A DNA stretch of 64,000 nt from Lunularia cruciata (GCA_948567375.1 OX419760.1:25296001-25360000), one strand, 5' to 3'. Positions 1 through 13,550 are shown, numbered from the stretch's first letter. Program-made: numbers and translations. The notes: a model not told the origin generated them from the letters alone.

Positions 1-460
1 CAGCCTTGAGCACCGGTTCCTGAGGTAGAGTTACCACTTGATGAGTGTCTCTTTGAGGGACAGTAGGAACCTGAACCGCCACTTCTTCGTCATGTATTGG
101 TGTTGGGAGAGGATTCCTCTTCTGCAATTGGGATATTGGAATCTCCTCCTCCTCATCCACCAGAACATCACTTTGGTCAGGGATGGCCTGGTCTAGCACA
201 TCCGACTCTAATGCAACAGTAGATTGAACCTCCACTCCCGCATCGTCTCTTGCTTCCACTTTGTTGGAAGACACCTCGATCTCGGAGAAGGAGTTCTCCT
301 GCTCTAAGAGCACTACTCCCACAGCTGGCAAACTTTCCTTCTCTTGTGCTACGAGCAGAGTGGCTGCACTAGGGCCCCCTAGTTTGGCTGGTGTCTTTGC
401 CCAAACCTTGGCAGAGTCACAACTGCCTTCTGTGTGCTTGTTCCCTCTCCAACAGCCTTG
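1..460 (-). pseudogene. Partial unrecognised reading frame running off the left edge
   Basis: On the minus strand one frame stays open from about 460 to base 1 (roughly 153 codons) and leaves the window. It starts after an in-frame TGA at 461-463, so no start codon is seen. The product would be acidic and Glu/Val/Pro-rich, with a run of four Glu and PTP/PTVPQ-like stretches, as in a disordered linker. Just upstream, in a different frame (about 445-510), a coding-like stretch contains KTGKWVPIDK, which suggests a frameshift between two pieces of one old gene. A further 86-codon minus-strand frame at 898-1158 (SWIEERW, then GFDST) may belong to the same remnant. I do not recognise the family; a decayed transposon protein is possible. 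Confidence 0.3.
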
Positions 461-1160
461 TCAATGGGCACCCACTTACCTGTCTTCTGGTATTTTATGA
501 AGACATCCTTTTACTTCTTGATCTCACTTTCATATCCCAGTTGGCGTTGGTAATACCCCAGGGGATAATAATGCACCGGAAAGATATTCCTCTCCTACTT
601 CCTCAATACTCTCACCTAATATAGAAATGCACCACAAACGGTGAGAGGAAAGTAGGTCCTCATGTAGTTTGTAACTACTCCAGAATCTTTTGGGTGCAAT
701 GATAGAACACCTTTGCCCTATTTGTGGGTTTGCCTTCATGCAGTAGTTGGAAGAAGGTTGTCTGCCCATTGTTCACATAAGTTGTCTGTGAAGATATGAA
801 TAGCTTCATCACCAAGGAGACAGTGGTGCACCAAGCAAGGTCATGATATCATTGCACCTTCCAACCATTCCCTGTCGTCTTGTGTTTAAACATGGATTCA
901 AACTTGCTCATCATTTCTTCCAATGGTCGAAGCCAGTCTTGAATAAAGAGGCATTGCTCCTGATGTTGAATCAAACCCGAGCACTTTTTGCCAGCGCTCC
1001 TCAATCCACGAAAACACGTTTCCTCTCAAGTCGGAGAAGTTTGGGTTCTTCTTCTTCTTGATTCCACTACAAGTGGAAGGTTTGTGAAATCCAAAATCCA
1101 TAGTAGAAAGCACAAATGTGTCAAATTCAAGGACTTGACATAGTATTAGTGTGCCCATTT

Positions 1161-4100
1161 CTCTACTATTGGCGACTGCACTATGACACCAAAATTATTT
1201 TCTTCAGGAGAGACATCATGGTAGAAAAGTGCAACTCAAATCCAATCCTCACTTCGTGCTCTTAATCCCGATCACCTGCTCTCACAATTTCTTAAATTGC
1301 TCAATGGCTCTAAGGTCTTCTTGCTTCTAAAAATTTTACATGCATGTAACTTTAAATGCTCCAAGAATGGGTAGAGTATCAAGAAAATTGAATCAAACTT
1401 TACCTCCTTGCAAGGCATTGTATTTATACATTTCAAGCAATCTGTTTGAGATTTTAGTGTGCATTTCTGGTGAAGAGTAGTGGTCCACGCATGTGTGAAC
1501 TGGCACAAGGATTGATGGAGATCTAAATTGGTTCTTCATTCTACTTGCCAATTCTTTGTTAAACAGGAAGTTGAAGCGTTACCTACTGTCGGGCAACTCC
1601 CAACATGTCATCCCTCACTTGTGTTTGTGGTACAGCTCCACCTTCCTTTGTGACTCTTCAGGACTTCATGACGACTAAGGTATAAGCAATACTTTATACT
1701 TTCAAACATCATCCTACTCAACATGATGTGCTTATTTAGGGAAGACAACAGAAAAACAGAAACCTCACCTAAGGGAACATCATCAGGTAGGCGGTGACAT
1801 GTACCATTAAATTTACATAATTCAGATATGGTAAGCACAGTAAGACACATGAGGTGATGTTTCACGATTGTTCCAATAATATACAAACCATTAGATTTAC
1901 ATAATCCAGATATCTTGAGTGCAGCAAGACAGATTTCTCATATTGATATTGTTAGAGTTTAACCATCTTATGTTTTATGCTTATGCTTATAACAGCTTGA
2001 CGTGTCTTCTACCCTCTTTGTTATGTCTCGGGGTCGCTGTATTAAACAAAGCCCCCATACTCGAGAGCATGTCACACCCACTCACCAGACAAGACGACTC
2101 GTTACCGAGTCGAGTTTAACGAGTCCGGTGAGGATGTTCTTGTGTGCTTATAATCTATTCTGTTCTTCTATCCAGTTATAATATGTTTTGTATTAGCTTA
2201 CAGTTCTTGTTATCTATGCGGGTCGCCTTTCCTGATAAGCTGTTCCAAATCAGTTTCTTTAACAACCGCTGCAAGTTCACCAGTACTACCCGGTCGCATT
2301 ATATCATCACCTCACAAGTCAACGATCACATGTACGGGAAACTTGGTGACTTAATCTGCTATTGACTCGTTGGTATGATTCATGGCAGGTTGTGTTCTCA
2401 AACGTCAGAGTCTTTCTATTTCTCGTCCAAACGCAGTTCTGTGTCGCAAGCAGGCGGCCAGGAATTCGGTTTCAGTTCCGCAACGAGAGAAGTACTTTGC
2501 AGAAGTGGGAATCTGACTCAAGGAAAACTATCGAGAGCAAGCTTGTGACTATTTTCCCCAATTCCAGAACAAGACTCGGAGACTGTTTCTCGAAGTCATA
2601 CTTGGTACAGGCAGAAATAGAAGATTTGTTACAAAGATCAAACGAAACATTTCACTGGAGTTCTTTTAGTTGTACGTGTTAGAGATGTTACGATGAAATT
2701 CAAGCAATTGGACATGGAATAAACAAACTTTTTCAAATAAAATAATATTGGCATTGGAGCTTTTGTTCCTAGGCTACATATGAACCGTCCTTTTCTGGTG
2801 GTGACTAGGCTTTTCCCACGGCTTCCAATTGTTGTAGCAGCTTACAAGGCAATGCAGATATATAATTAAATATATTCCCTGTTGTAATTAGCACTCGAAT
2901 GCAGTTATTGTTCTCATATTAGAGTAATACAGTCAGATCAAAGACTTTTCATTGATTTATTTTCTTTGTTCTCTTTAACCATGGAAACGTTTTGTCGTTG
3001 CACGTCTTGTATTGTTAAATCATGAGTAAAGGATGTAACGATAAAGGAAGAAACAAACAAACAAGCATGGTTATAAAGAGATTTCAGAACATTAGCTTTA
3101 ACTACGTTGAGCAAGAATGGCATTACCGACTTAAACATAGATTTCTGATCTGAAGGTGCTTAAAACTTAAAGGGGAAGGAACAATAAACAAATTTTGTTC
3201 CTTCCGGGGGAGACGGTAGGAGCATAGAACAGACAGTGCTCCACCTTCAAACCTACTTGGAAGAACACCATTAGATAAAATCACACAAGACCTCAACGGT
3301 GGGGCTCAACCAGTCTGATGGTCGGTGTATCTACCAATTGTTCGTACATAGGAGATTATTCATTCTACCAAGATCTAATACCCCTTTATTGGAATTTGTA
3401 ATAATTTCCAATCGAATAATGTGCCGACAGATCACATGTGACTTATTGAATTTATGACAATTGCTGTTATCTATCCACCAGAAAATAAAGGCGAAAATCA
3501 AAGCAGATGTGTCTCTTCTTCTTCCCATAAAATGGACCAACAGGGTTACTTGAATAAATTGTTGCTCTTGGAATAAATATTGCTATCCTGCCTATCCTTT
3601 CTCTCATTTTCTCTATATATTTGAGAGAGAGTAGCTGACCGGTCTGATCCAGCATATCATTCTTTCTCTCAGTAAACGTTATAAAAATACTATATTTTTT
3701 ACAAACTTTTCTCTCCATTCTTACTTCCTCTTCAATGAAGGTGGTTGAAGTACTCATAGAAACATCCAATAGATGTTGTCCTTGTTGATGATATTTGGGC
3801 ATCAAAAGCTCGTATAACTGAACCATATGATCTGGTCACTCTCATAAAACCGTTTTACTATACCTTAATTCAGCAGTACGATCTGGTCGGTCATGTACTA
3901 TGAGTCATGTTCCACTTGTGCAGAATCAGACGCATAACAATTCCGCTTTGGTTCGGATTCGAACCTCCGACCTCGAGGTTAAGTGCCACTCGTGTGTTTT
4001 GGATAAATTAGCAGGTGGAAGGTAGACATTTATTTCAACTGTTTCTTACGTGGTTCTTACGTTTTATCTTCTTTTTGGCTTAAAACCTACTTATATCTTT

Positions 4101-5249
4101 TCACTTGCAACACGTATATATTAGAGTTCGTTCGTTTATTACCAGCTAATGTATTCAAGGACTTCCTAAGATGAAACACTTTGTCAGCCAATTCAACATT
4201 GAACATAAATAAGGATAAATAAGGATGTTTCTCTCGAGAATGACAGAATGATAAGGTCTCATATCCTCGATAAGAAAGGAAACTTCAACAATTTCTTGGT
4301 GAAGTAAATTAGAATATTTGGAAGTTTAAATGGATACTTGATGACAAATACTAATATGGTGGATGATATTCACACTTTGTACCCTTACATCAATGATCTA
4401 AGCTTACTGTAGATGATACCAAGGAAGCTCAATTATGTGAGTTCTCGTTCAAGCATATTAAATTCTCAGAACTAGTTTGAAAATTTAATAGAATGGGACC
4501 AGAACTCACATAACTGGGGTTTTCATTTTATTACACATGAAATTTTGCCAAATTAGAACGTATACACTTGTACATGGTGTGAAGAACATGATATAATTCT
4601 ATTTTCTATATGTAGAAAAGAATGCAAAAATAACGATCATTTAAACATAAGATAATTATTATGGTCAAACTATAAATCTAGTTTTAGCTAACAAAAAACC
4701 ATGTATAAAATGTGTTGAGGATGTATGCCCTGAGATTTAGGAGGATCCAGTGCAAGCTTAACCGTTGTAAAGCAAAACTAGGTGACAAAAATGACATTTG
4801 TGTTGAAATCGTTCAAAATTGACTTTATGACAGCTTTTGCTACCAACTTAGTTAACGCTTTGGTAGTTATAGATATTTGAACTTCACAAATAGAATTGTT
4901 GACCACTTTGCCATTAATATACTTTATTTTTTATCTGCCAAATTTATAGATATTTAAGCCTCGGTTGATCATGATTTTGAGGGTCTCAATGAACCGTAAA
5001 TCAGTGACATACATAAATAAGCGCATGAGAAAACCAATGAACTCCAAAAGATGTCATACGTCCATAGTGTATCGAAAGCGACGAGGAATAGAGTCATTTC
5101 GCGCATATCGGGAAGTTGGGACGTCAGTGGATCAAACTCCCTCCTTAAAGGTACAACGTTGACCAAGGATTAAGGTAGAAAAGTAAACAGGTTTACAAGA
5201 CTTTGTTTTGAGTGTTCAGATTCATTGTTCATATCGCTATGTAAAGAAT
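1161..5249. other. Gene-poor stretch upstream of PAL1
   Basis: No gene can be supported here. Open frames are short and mutually inconsistent. At 2069-2140 there is a TGTCACACCC start followed by arms GACTCGTTA and TAACGAGTC, which recalls the start of some plant LTRs, but no partner end or target duplication is visible. The base composition is AT-rich with homopolymer runs, as expected of decayed intergenic DNA. Confidence 0.5.
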
Positions 5250-5409
5250 CACGTGTTCGAGTTGTGATCGGATGCATACATACTAACAAAGATATGGGCC
5301 ACACGGACCAAAATGTGCCGCTGTTTTGGACAATACCCAGACGATGAAACTTCGACGACGAAGCTAATGTTCTCACATCGGCAATCCAATTGCAATACCA
5401 CTATATATA
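5250..5409 (+). promoter_or_regulatory. Probable PAL1 promoter: G-box and TATA box
   Basis: A CACGTG G-box lies at 5250-5255 and a strong TATATATA at 5402-5409, about 150 bp apart. If this TATA is used, the PAL1 leader is roughly 450 nt long and contains upstream ATGs, or an intron that cannot be placed from sequence alone. G-boxes bind bZIP and bHLH factors and are common in light- and stress-responsive phenylpropanoid promoters. Assignment to PAL1 rests on position only. Confidence 0.45.
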
Positions 5410-5886
5410 GGCCTCTGACCTTCAAACCACACATCGGGATCAGACTCGATAAACTTTCCCCCCGTCAACGAGGAAACGGTCTGCGCTTGAGGGATACACA
5501 TACTGTAGCTTCGCATGACAGAGTCTACGCGCTAGTGGCCTTTCTGTCATGTTCACACGCTTTCAGGCCTTATCACCTCGTTTGGGACAAAGAGAACTTA
5601 CGAAGCTGATCATAAAGACCCCTGGTAACCAAGCAGTACTCATTAGTTCTGCATCCAGATGAGAAACAGCAGGTTGCTGCTCTTGAGAAGAATCATCTTC
5701 TAGCTAGCGTTCCACCTGGATGAACTGGTATCCGAGGAATTAGTCTAGATTCGGGTCTGATTCTCCCATTCTCTAGAAATACTATTTGGACCAGTACTAT
5801 TTCTCCTATTGACTGGTCACTTGAGCTCGAAACTTTGTATCAGCTCTTTCTGAACTGTACAAAGTAGTGTAGACTGTGAGTACAAC

Positions 5887-8190
5887 ATGTCACATGACAC
5901 GAAGCGATACTCTACTAGTGATTTCTCAAGCGACAGAAAGCGTCGAATTGTTAGCACAGACGGACACTGCACACCTTGCCAAATACATAACTCAGATGTG
6001 ACCATGATGGAAGGAATTTTTCCAATCGAAGTTCAGCAGTCTGGATTTCCAACCAAGCATTCAATGGAGATTTGTCTGAGTCGGAAGATCGGTGGTACGG
6101 ACCCAAACGTCGACGATCCTCTCTTGTGGGGTAATGCTGCGCGTGCATTGGGTTCCAGTCACTGGGAGGAAGTCATGCGTTTGGTGCATGAGTATCAGGA
6201 TGCCAAAGAGGTGATTATTCAAGGAGTGAAACTCACCGTGGCACAAGTAACAGCAGTTGCTCGGCGTCCAGACGTAACAGTGGTGCTCGACGCAGCCACT
6301 GCCAAGGAACGCGTTGACGAAAGCTCAGAATGGGTGCTTCACAACATGAGGAAAGGCACTGATACTTATGGAGTCACTACAGGTTTCGGTGCCACTTCTC
6401 ACCGTCGTACAGATCAAGGTGTCGAACTCCAACGGGAGCTGATTCGTTTCTTGAACGCAGGTGTTCTTGGTAAGGACGAATTTAATATCCTCCCAAAATC
6501 CACAACACGAGCAGCCATGTTGGTGAGAATCAACACTCTGCTGCAAGGATACTCGGGCATCCGATGGCAGATTCTCCAAACTCTACAGAAACTTCTCAAC
6601 AAGCAGATCACCCCAAAACTTCCCCTTCGAGGTACCATCACGGCCTCAGGAGATCTCGTTCCCCTTTCTTATATAGCAGGTTTGCTCACAGGACGTCCAA
6701 ACTCCAGAGCAGTGACAGGATGTGGGGAGGTCATTTCCTCCGGTGAAGCTCTTAAGCTCGTGGGGTTGCTCAAGCCCTTCGAACTGCGACCGAAAGAAGG
6801 ACTGGCACTCGTGAATGGGACGGCAGTGGGCTCAGCCCTCGCTTCCACGGTCTGCTACGATGCCAATGTACTCGCTCTCTTTGCAGAATTAGTATCGGCT
6901 CTATTTTGTGAGGTGATGCAGGGCAAACCCGAGTTCACCGATCACCTTACCCACAAGCTCAAACACCATCCAGGCCAAATTGAGGCCGCTGCCATCATGG
7001 AGTGGGTTCTGGAAGGAAGTTCATACATGAAAGCTGCTGCTAAGCTGCACGAGACTGATCCTTTGAAGAAACCCAAGCAGGACAGATACGCTTTAAGAAC
7101 ATCTCCACAATGGCTGGGCCCACAGGTCGAGGTAATCCGTGCTGCGACTCATGCAATCGAAAGAGAAATCAACTCAGTGAATGACAACCCGCTCATTGAT
7201 GTTTCCCGTGACAAGGCAGTGCACGGTGGTAATTTTCAGGGAACTCCAATTGGAGTTTCCATGGACAACATGCGCCTTGCAATTTCAGCGATGGGCAAGC
7301 TCGTGTTCGCTCAGATGTCCGAGCTAGTGAATGACTTCTACAACAGCGGACTTCCATCGAACCTTACAGGAGGTCCTAACCCCAGTTTAGATTATGGCTT
7401 CAAAGGAGCAGAAATAGCCATGGCATCCTACTGCTCAGAGCTGTTGTATTTGGCTAACCCCGTAACCACCCATGTCCAAAGTGCAGAGCAACATAATCAG
7501 GACGTAAATTCGTTAGGGCTCATATCAGCTCGAAAGACCGAGGAGGCGATCGAAATTTTCAAACTCATGTCGTCCACTTACTTGGTAGCTCTCTGTCAAG
7601 CTGTGGATCTCCGGCATTTAGAGGAGAACATGCAAGCTAGTGTATGTGCCGTTGTATCTAGAGTTGCGAAGAGGACACTCATGTCCGATTCTGAGGGTTC
7701 TCTTTTACCGTCAAGCAACTGTGAGAAGGAACTGCTGAAAGTGGTCGAAGACCAACCTCCCTTCACCTACATTGATGATGCTACCAGTGCATCCTACCCT
7801 CTGATGCAGAAACTAAGGCAAGTGCTGGTGAATCATGCTCTGGACAACGCGAAAGTTGATGAAAAATGTACCTTCTTCCGCAGAATTGCTGTGTTCGAAG
7901 AGCAAATGAGAGCTGAACTTGAAGTTACAGTGCCTATTGTTAGGCAGCAATTCGACAGTGGAATTGCTGCGGTGCCCAACAGGATATTTGACTGTAGAAG
8001 TTTTCCTCTATACAATTTCGTGAGATCGCTGGGCACTAAGTTACTCATTGGTTCGGAGACGAGATCCCCAGGGCAAGACATTGAGCTCGTCTACGAAGCT
8101 ATTTCTGACGGGAAACTAGCTTCTCCTCTGCTTGAATGCCTCAGCGGATGGAGAGGAGCTCCAAAGTCTATCCTTCCAAAGTCCATCTAG
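5887..8190 (+). CDS. PAL: Phenylalanine ammonia-lyase, intronless (PAL1)
   Basis: Encodes a 767-residue aromatic amino-acid lyase that removes ammonia from L-phenylalanine to give trans-cinnamate, the entry step of phenylpropanoid metabolism; the family works as cytosolic tetramers. The MIO prosthetic group forms from Ala253-Ser254-Gly255 within GTITASGD. The catalytic loop is intact, with Tyr161 in TYGVTTGFG. The substrate-selectivity pair is Phe188-Leu189 (FLNAG), the Phe-preferring form rather than the His-Leu of tyrosine lyases. NDNP (432-435), GGNFQGTP and [11 protein letters not shown] are present. The C-terminal part has the plant-type shielding extension. The N-terminus before DPLLWG is about 77 residues and poorly conserved, so a start at a later Met (for example Met40, Met41 or Met60) is possible. 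There is no intron, whereas seed-plant PAL genes usually have one. It reads towards CHS1. Confidence 0.95.
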   Translation: MSHDTKRYSTSDFSSDRKRRIVSTDGHCTPCQIHNSDVTMMEGIFPIEVQQSGFPTKHSMEICLSRKIGGTDPNVDDPLLWGNAARALGSSHWEEVMRLVHEYQDAKEVIIQGVKLTVAQVTAVARRPDVTVVLDAATAKERVDESSEWVLHNMRKGTDTYGVTTGFGATSHRRTDQGVELQRELIRFLNAGVLGKDEFNILPKSTTRAAMLVRINTLLQGYSGIRWQILQTLQKLLNKQITPKLPLRGTITASGDLVPLSYIAGLLTGRPNSRAVTGCGEVISSGEALKLVGLLKPFELRPKEGLALVNGTAVGSALASTVCYDANVLALFAELVSALFCEVMQGKPEFTDHLTHKLKHHPGQIEAAAIMEWVLEGSSYMKAAAKLHETDPLKKPKQDRYALRTSPQWLGPQVEVIRAATHAIEREINSVNDNPLIDVSRDKAVHGGNFQGTPIGVSMDNMRLAISAMGKLVFAQMSELVNDFYNSGLPSNLTGGPNPSLDYGFKGAEIAMASYCSELLYLANPVTTHVQSAEQHNQDVNSLGLISARKTEEAIEIFKLMSSTYLVALCQAVDLRHLEENMQASVCAVVSRVAKRTLMSDSEGSLLPSSNCEKELLKVVEDQPPFTYIDDATSASYPLMQKLRQVLVNHALDNAKVDEKCTFFRRIAVFEEQMRAELEVTVPIVRQQFDSGIAAVPNRIFDCRSFPLYNFVRSLGTKLLIGSETRSPGQDIELVYEAISDGKLASPLLECLSGWRGAPKSILPKSI

Positions 8191-11100
8191 GCCTCCCAAA
8201 TGATTTCTAGTGTACGTCCCATATTGTACATCAAGCTCTTACACCAATTCATAGGCGAGAAAGTTCAGGGTATACAGAAGTCGATGTACATACTGTAGGT
8301 CTGTAACATAATCTGAAATTCGAGTAAAAAATCTAAGCCGTATCATCTCTCATTCATTTGCTATTACCTTCACAAATCAAATTGCTAACTCCGTCCAGAG
8401 CTGGAGTTCCGAAAGACAGACGGATGTGCTATTATTGGTGGTTTCTGTAATGCGGCTCATTTTTTAATATAATGTTACTTTGCAGATATCCTGACTAGAC
8501 TACAAAGCAGAGCACTGTTAAACTGATATATGGTCTGATACTGGCCAACTGATATATGGTCGAGATTGCTACTAGCATAAGGAGAACTATCATCATTCAC
8601 ATTCACATGGGAAGCACACAATTCGAAGTCTACACTGTATTTAGTAACAGACTGTAGCTAAGATGATAAACTTCAGATCCAAGTTTTGAGCAGCATATCG
8701 ATCAGGAAGAACTCTACAACTACGACATTATCCATCAGACCATCGACATCTTAAGCCTTCTAGATGTGTTTCTGATCCTTATTTAGACTTTATGTCTAAA
8801 AGTGTGCCATATATGTTACTATCCTCCCAGATCCTTAAAAAGGCTGTGTACATAACTCAAAGAAACATGAATAATGTGGAAATGATCACAGTAGTTGTTG
8901 CGGTGAAGATGTCCTTTAATGTATTGCAATTCAAAGCCTATTTTTCTGAAATCCACACATTCTTTAAAAGCGATAAATTTAGGGCGGGTACTATGGCAGT
9001 AGAAGAATGCAAAAAAATTAGTATAACGTCATCACTATTTATGTAGTCCTTCTCAACCTCGCACCCAATTTCCTGATTACGTAGCGAGTAAATTATCATG
9101 AGAAATACAGAACGAACCTTGAAGTGGCTAAGTCTGATTCTTACTGTTGCAAGTTCTCTTCAGCAGAATTATTGTTGACCTGTCAAGCATCTTCCTTCTT
9201 TGACCGGCTTTTAAAACGCTCATCTGAGAAACTCTGCAATTCGTCTGCACTACACTTTTGGATATTCCTAGAACACAATCCACACCACAAACCCTCCCGT
9301 TAAAAGAATCGGCGTTAGTCGACTCTTAATTTGTAGACCTAACTATCAGTTGTACTACAGTGCTGTAGTATTGTTTCTCGCGCTTGTGAGATTATATGTA
9401 AGTTCAGGTTCAAGGGCTATTTACTGTAGGTGGGAACCCTGAAGACAATTAATATCATGTGGTTTACAAGATCTTGAAATCCGGAACGGCTTTGCGTCAA
9501 ATTGGTCATCGATTATTTGTCTTTGTCCTTAGAGTTGACACACTGGAATCCCCTCCAATGATAACTGCAGCAGCTACTTTGCATGCTGGTTCAATTTGGT
9601 TTTATGGATTGTGCATAGATTGACTGGTAAGTTCCCTCCTTCTCAAAGTACTCGAGGACACTCACGGATCTCACTCGCGATCAAGCTTTCTTATAAATTC
9701 CAACCATCAAATTATAGATTAGATTTCATCACCACAAATTCACCAAAGTCTTACCAAAACCAATGGGCATATTAGTCGGTAGAGATATCAGAGGCCTTTT
9801 ATATCTTCCTTCCTTCTCACTCAATTGACTAGAACTATGGTTCAGTAATTTTCTCTCTTCTGACTTCTTGCCCAGTAGAATCGTGGTCTACTCTTCTCTT
9901 CTATTCACAATAGAGTAAATACTAAAAGGGCAAAAGTTAGTGTACGTATAGACGTAATGTAAACTAATGGTCTCGCCGATCATAGAATCTCATATAATAT
10001 TTGGTTCTTTCCTTCGCGTCAATTAGAGAACCTCAATATCATCGAGCCACAATCTGTTCTCCATGGCCCATGGGACCCTGCCACACGCCGAGATAATCAA
10101 AATCAAAATCAAATTCTTATGACAATGGGATCCTCTGATTGACTTCGAGAGTCAGTAGTGGCTCTGATTGGCCAGAGGAACCATACTTAAATTAACTTAC
10201 TTTACATCTATACATAAACTAACTTTTCCCATACTAAAATGCTATGTACGCCCGTGGACCGTTCATGCAAGTACAGTCCCCTTCGTTCAGAGTTCGTCAA
10301 ATGCTCCTTGACTCCACCCAAAAAGCCATGTTATGAGGGAGAAAAGGGCGACCGCATAGAAAGCACGAAGGATGGGAAGACCCCCATCGAGCCGTACAAG
10401 GATGAGACACATTAGGTAAAATAGGGCTAAACCCGAATAGAGATGGGGCTAAGCCCATAGCATATTATAAACGTGTTATGTTTAGAATCCATAGCACGTT
10501 GATTATATGGCTAGAGTCCAGACTCAACTATCTATCTTTAATCGGAGAGAATGTCTTTGATGCGTACGAAAAGGTTATCCTGAACCAACGAAAAGGGGGT
10601 AAGATCAGTATTGGCATCATCTCTCTCCAACAGTCACCCAGTGGGACCCGTTTTCGTGATCAGACTACGGTGAAGACGGAACCCTTTGCACAGCGATTCA
10701 AGTCTTATCACGAGTGACTTGAAATTCAGACCCCTTGAGAGGTCCAGTCCAGGATTGAGTTAAATTTTCCCTCTCAAAGTTGACTAAGACTTTGACTTTA
10801 TTTTTGATTAATTCAGTTTGATTCGGAGGCAGAATCATCCCGTCATTAATTTTAACTATGTCTTCAGACACTTTTTCACCATAAAACTGGATATGAATGC
10901 ATGCATGAGATCGGCACATAGCTGGGCCCTAAACTTAGTATAGCACGTTTGCCGCAAGATTTCAGTTTACTCACGACAGAAACAACAGGGTTGCTCGTAA
11001 CGACTGCCTCATGGAGAATAGATGCGAGTTGAACTAGCAAATATGCACAGTGATATGAAATGGGCTCTCGAAGTTATCTTAGACTAGAGGTATTTACGCC

Positions 11101-11842
11101 ATGATCCTTGGCGGAAACCACATAAATAAGGATAAGTTTGACCCTCAAAATGACATAGCACCTGCGCCCACGATTTGTGATGAAGAAAGGACGCTAATTC
11201 AGGTGGCACCCGCGTAAAGTAATATTCGCCGCGTCCATTCCCTCAATATATCGGAAATCCAGATTAGTGCATCAAGTTGTGAACAAATTGATCCACACAA
11301 TGCATCCCCATGCTTCAAGATGCATCGAAATATTTAGATAAGTCGGCTGTACCCGCGAACTATACGGATGCCTCACACTGTTGCCTCGAGATGGAAAGAG
11401 TCAAACAACTTTAAAGATTACGGCGTCTGGAAGAGAAATGAAGGTAATTCAGCAGTTCAAAATGAAATGGAACTCACTTTTCTTAGGTACAGACCACTGT
11501 TGTAACATAAACAGAAACCTCGGTAGTGTAGTACCAGTAGTAAATGATGCTGAGTTGGTGATTAGTACCAGTAAATAGAAAGTGAATAGTGCCAAATGGA
11601 GCATTTCAATTGACAAGTCTGATTCAACTCCGTGGATTTCGGATCTGAGCGTTTCGGATCTAAACAATGGTGGATGAGTCAAATAAACGACAAAATCAAA
11701 TCTTCAGAAGAAACAAAGGAAATTCCCAGTCAACCCATGAAAACTGGCCCTGCTCTACTGATCAAGGTCTTAGAGATAGTTGTACAGGAAGATCAGATCT
11801 CCTTACGGTCCTCTGCAGCTGAACCAGGTAAATTGAAGAGAG
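8191..11842. other. PAL1-CHS1 intergenic region
   Basis: The PAL1 3' flank is followed by about 3.5 kb with no supportable gene. Apart from one copy of the short interspersed repeat at about 10345-10460 (listed separately), I see only AT-rich DNA with short chance reading frames. Confidence 0.5.
10345..10460 (+). repeat. Short interspersed repeat, copy 1
   Basis: The copy starts GGGCGACCGC and continues through AAGGATGGGAAGACC and AGCCGTACAAGG. It ends with two successive GGGCTAA-type palindromic blocks (TAGGGCTAAACCC, then TGGGGCTAAGCCC). It is one of about nine related copies in the window (family description under the finding at 22698). No target duplication was identified here. Confidence 0.65.
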
Positions 11843-11939
11843 CGGGTCTCCAGGACTGATGGTGATTGCACAACAATAGCAGGAAGTGTACACGTATCAG
11901 AATAGTGATTAGCTCTCGAAGCGACGATTACATATATAT
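11843..11939 (+). promoter_or_regulatory. CHS1 proximal promoter: dyad and TATA
   Basis: The dyad-like element CGGGTC-TCCAG-GACTGA lies at 11843-11859, with TATATAT at 11933-11939, 90 bp downstream of the dyad start. This is the least symmetrical version of the element found upstream of all six CHS copies; its TCCAG spacer equals that of CHS2 and the broken copy. The TATA box is about 250 bp before the CHS1 start codon. Confidence 0.5.
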
Positions 11940-12182
11940 GAACTTGTGACAAGAGCAGATCCATTCACAACAATCTACCTCAAAGTGCCAGCAACCTCAT
12001 TTGATATTGGTTGTTCTGTGTCACAAGCGCCTGCTGTAATCCCACTTCATCGAATACTATCCAAGTTGAGGTTTAGATTTCTTGCGAACTTCTGAGTGTT
12101 TGACTGGACCATTTGCAGAATCTAGGACGCAGCAATCGAGTTTAGTGACACCAATTCAATTTCTTGCGAACTTGGCTCAGAG

Positions 12183-13550
12183 ATGCCTACTGATAATAAT
12201 GCTTCTGGTTACCGACACCAGAGGGGTGTTGGACCTGCAACAGTTCTTGCTATTGGTAAAGCCGTTCCTCCAACTGCTTATCCTCAAAGTGAATACCCGG
12301 ACTTCTTCTTTGACATCACTAACACCGGTCACAAGACGGACCTGAAAGCCAAGTTTTCCCGAATATGTGAGTATCCGAACCTTCCGTAATTCTTATCAAA
12401 CCCGATACCTGGGATGTGTCTCATTTCATGAATCTGGTCATTCAAAAGTCTGCACTGAGAAGTTCCTACTTCACATAAAAATATCTGTCGATTTTGGTGA
12501 CTGTCACTTGTACATGTACATATGATTGAATTCCATCTCTTTGCTGCAGGTAAGAACTCCGGGATCAACACAAGATATTTCCATTGTACAGAGGAAATTT
12601 TAAAGGCCAATCCGTCAATGTGTACGTACAAGGAACCCTCTCTTGATGTTCGACAGGACATTGCAATCAGAGAGGTGCCTAGATTGGCAGCGAGAGCAGC
12701 TGAGGAGGCGCTGGCCGAATGGGCGCAACCCAGAGACCAGATCACTCACATCGTTTTCGCCACCACCAGTGGAGTGAATATGCCCGGAGCGGACCTCACA
12801 CTCACCAGGCTCTTGGGTCTGAGGCCCGATGTGAACCGCACCATGCTCTACCAGCAAGGTTGCTTCGGGGGAGCGACAGTTCTCCGAGTGGCCAAAGATC
12901 TTGCTGAAAACAACAAGGGAGCACGAGTGCTCACAGTTGTCAGTGAGCTCACCTGCGTCACATTCCGCGCACCCAACGAGGAGCATCTGGACAACCTGGT
13001 AGGTTCTGCCATTTTCGGTGATGGAGCATCAGTACTCATTATAGGATCGGACCCAGTACCTGAGGTAGAGAAACCCCAATTCGAGATTCATTGGTCAGGA
13101 GAGACCATTCTGCCCGAGAGTGATGGAGCAATTGAAGGGCGTCTGACTGAAGCAGGTCTCATTTTCCACCTGCTGAAGGATGTTCCCGGACTGATTTCCA
13201 GAAACACTCTCCCCATCTTCACCAAAGCAGCTGAGATTGCAGGATTCCCTGGCTGGAATGATCTATTCTGGTGTGTGCATCCGGGAGGTCGTGCCATTTT
13301 GGATGAAGTAGCCAAAACATTGAGCTTAAAGCCAGAAAAGCTGGAAGCTACTAGGGACATCCTTTACAACTACGGGAACATGTCAGGTGCTAGTGTTTTG
13401 TTCGTTCTTGATCAAATGCGGAGGCGTTCGGCTGAGAAGAAGAGCACGACTACGGGAGAGGGATGTGAATGGGGACTGATGGTAGGATTTGGCCCAGGAT
13501 TAACCGTGGAGGTTTCGGTTTTAAAAGCTATACCTACTGCTGGTCGATAG
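12183..13550 (+). CDS. CHS: Chalcone synthase-like type III polyketide synthase, CHS1
   Basis: Two exons, 12183-12366 and 12550-13550, flank a 183-bp GT-AG intron. The intron splits the Cys62 codon (Cys60 in alfalfa CHS), the classic plant CHS intron site. The product is 394 residues, normal for the family. The enzyme is expected to condense a CoA starter, such as p-coumaroyl-CoA, with three malonyl-CoA. Catalytic Cys166 (QQGCFGG), His305 (CVHPGG) and Asn338 (YGNMSG) are present, as are the gatekeeper Phe residues 217 and 267 and the GFGPG signature. Differences from seed-plant CHS: Asn for CoA-binding Lys62, Glu and Arg around Gly256, and GGR instead of GGP after the catalytic His. Stilbenecarboxylate or another type III activity cannot be excluded. 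Stop codon TAG. Confidence 0.92.

Noticed and set aside
2069-2370. Possible Ty3-type LTR starting TGTCACACCC
   Set aside because: No matching end, second LTR, target duplication or coding region was found. The inverted arms GACTCGTTA/TAACGAGTC alone are not enough.
3945-4000. tRNA-like sequence on the minus strand (GGTTCGAATCC B-box with CTTAACCTCGAGG before it)
   Set aside because: The T-arm pairs poorly when the loop is placed correctly, and no acceptor stem, D-arm or A-box can be found at the proper distance.
5313-5609. 98-codon open frame upstream of PAL1
   Set aside because: It begins upstream of the likely TATA box and has no recognisable domain; it is more likely promoter or leader sequence.
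5789-5818. GACCAG ... CTGGTC half-sites in the PAL1 leader
   Set aside because: The half-sites are in the everted order with a spacing of about 18 bp and lie downstream of the probable TATA box, so I do not count them as the CHS-type dyad.
12329-12986. Long minus-strand open frames opposite CHS exons (also at 19306, 26554, 34511 and 40864)
   Set aside because: They are antisense shadows of the conserved CHS coding sequence and recur at the same place in every copy.
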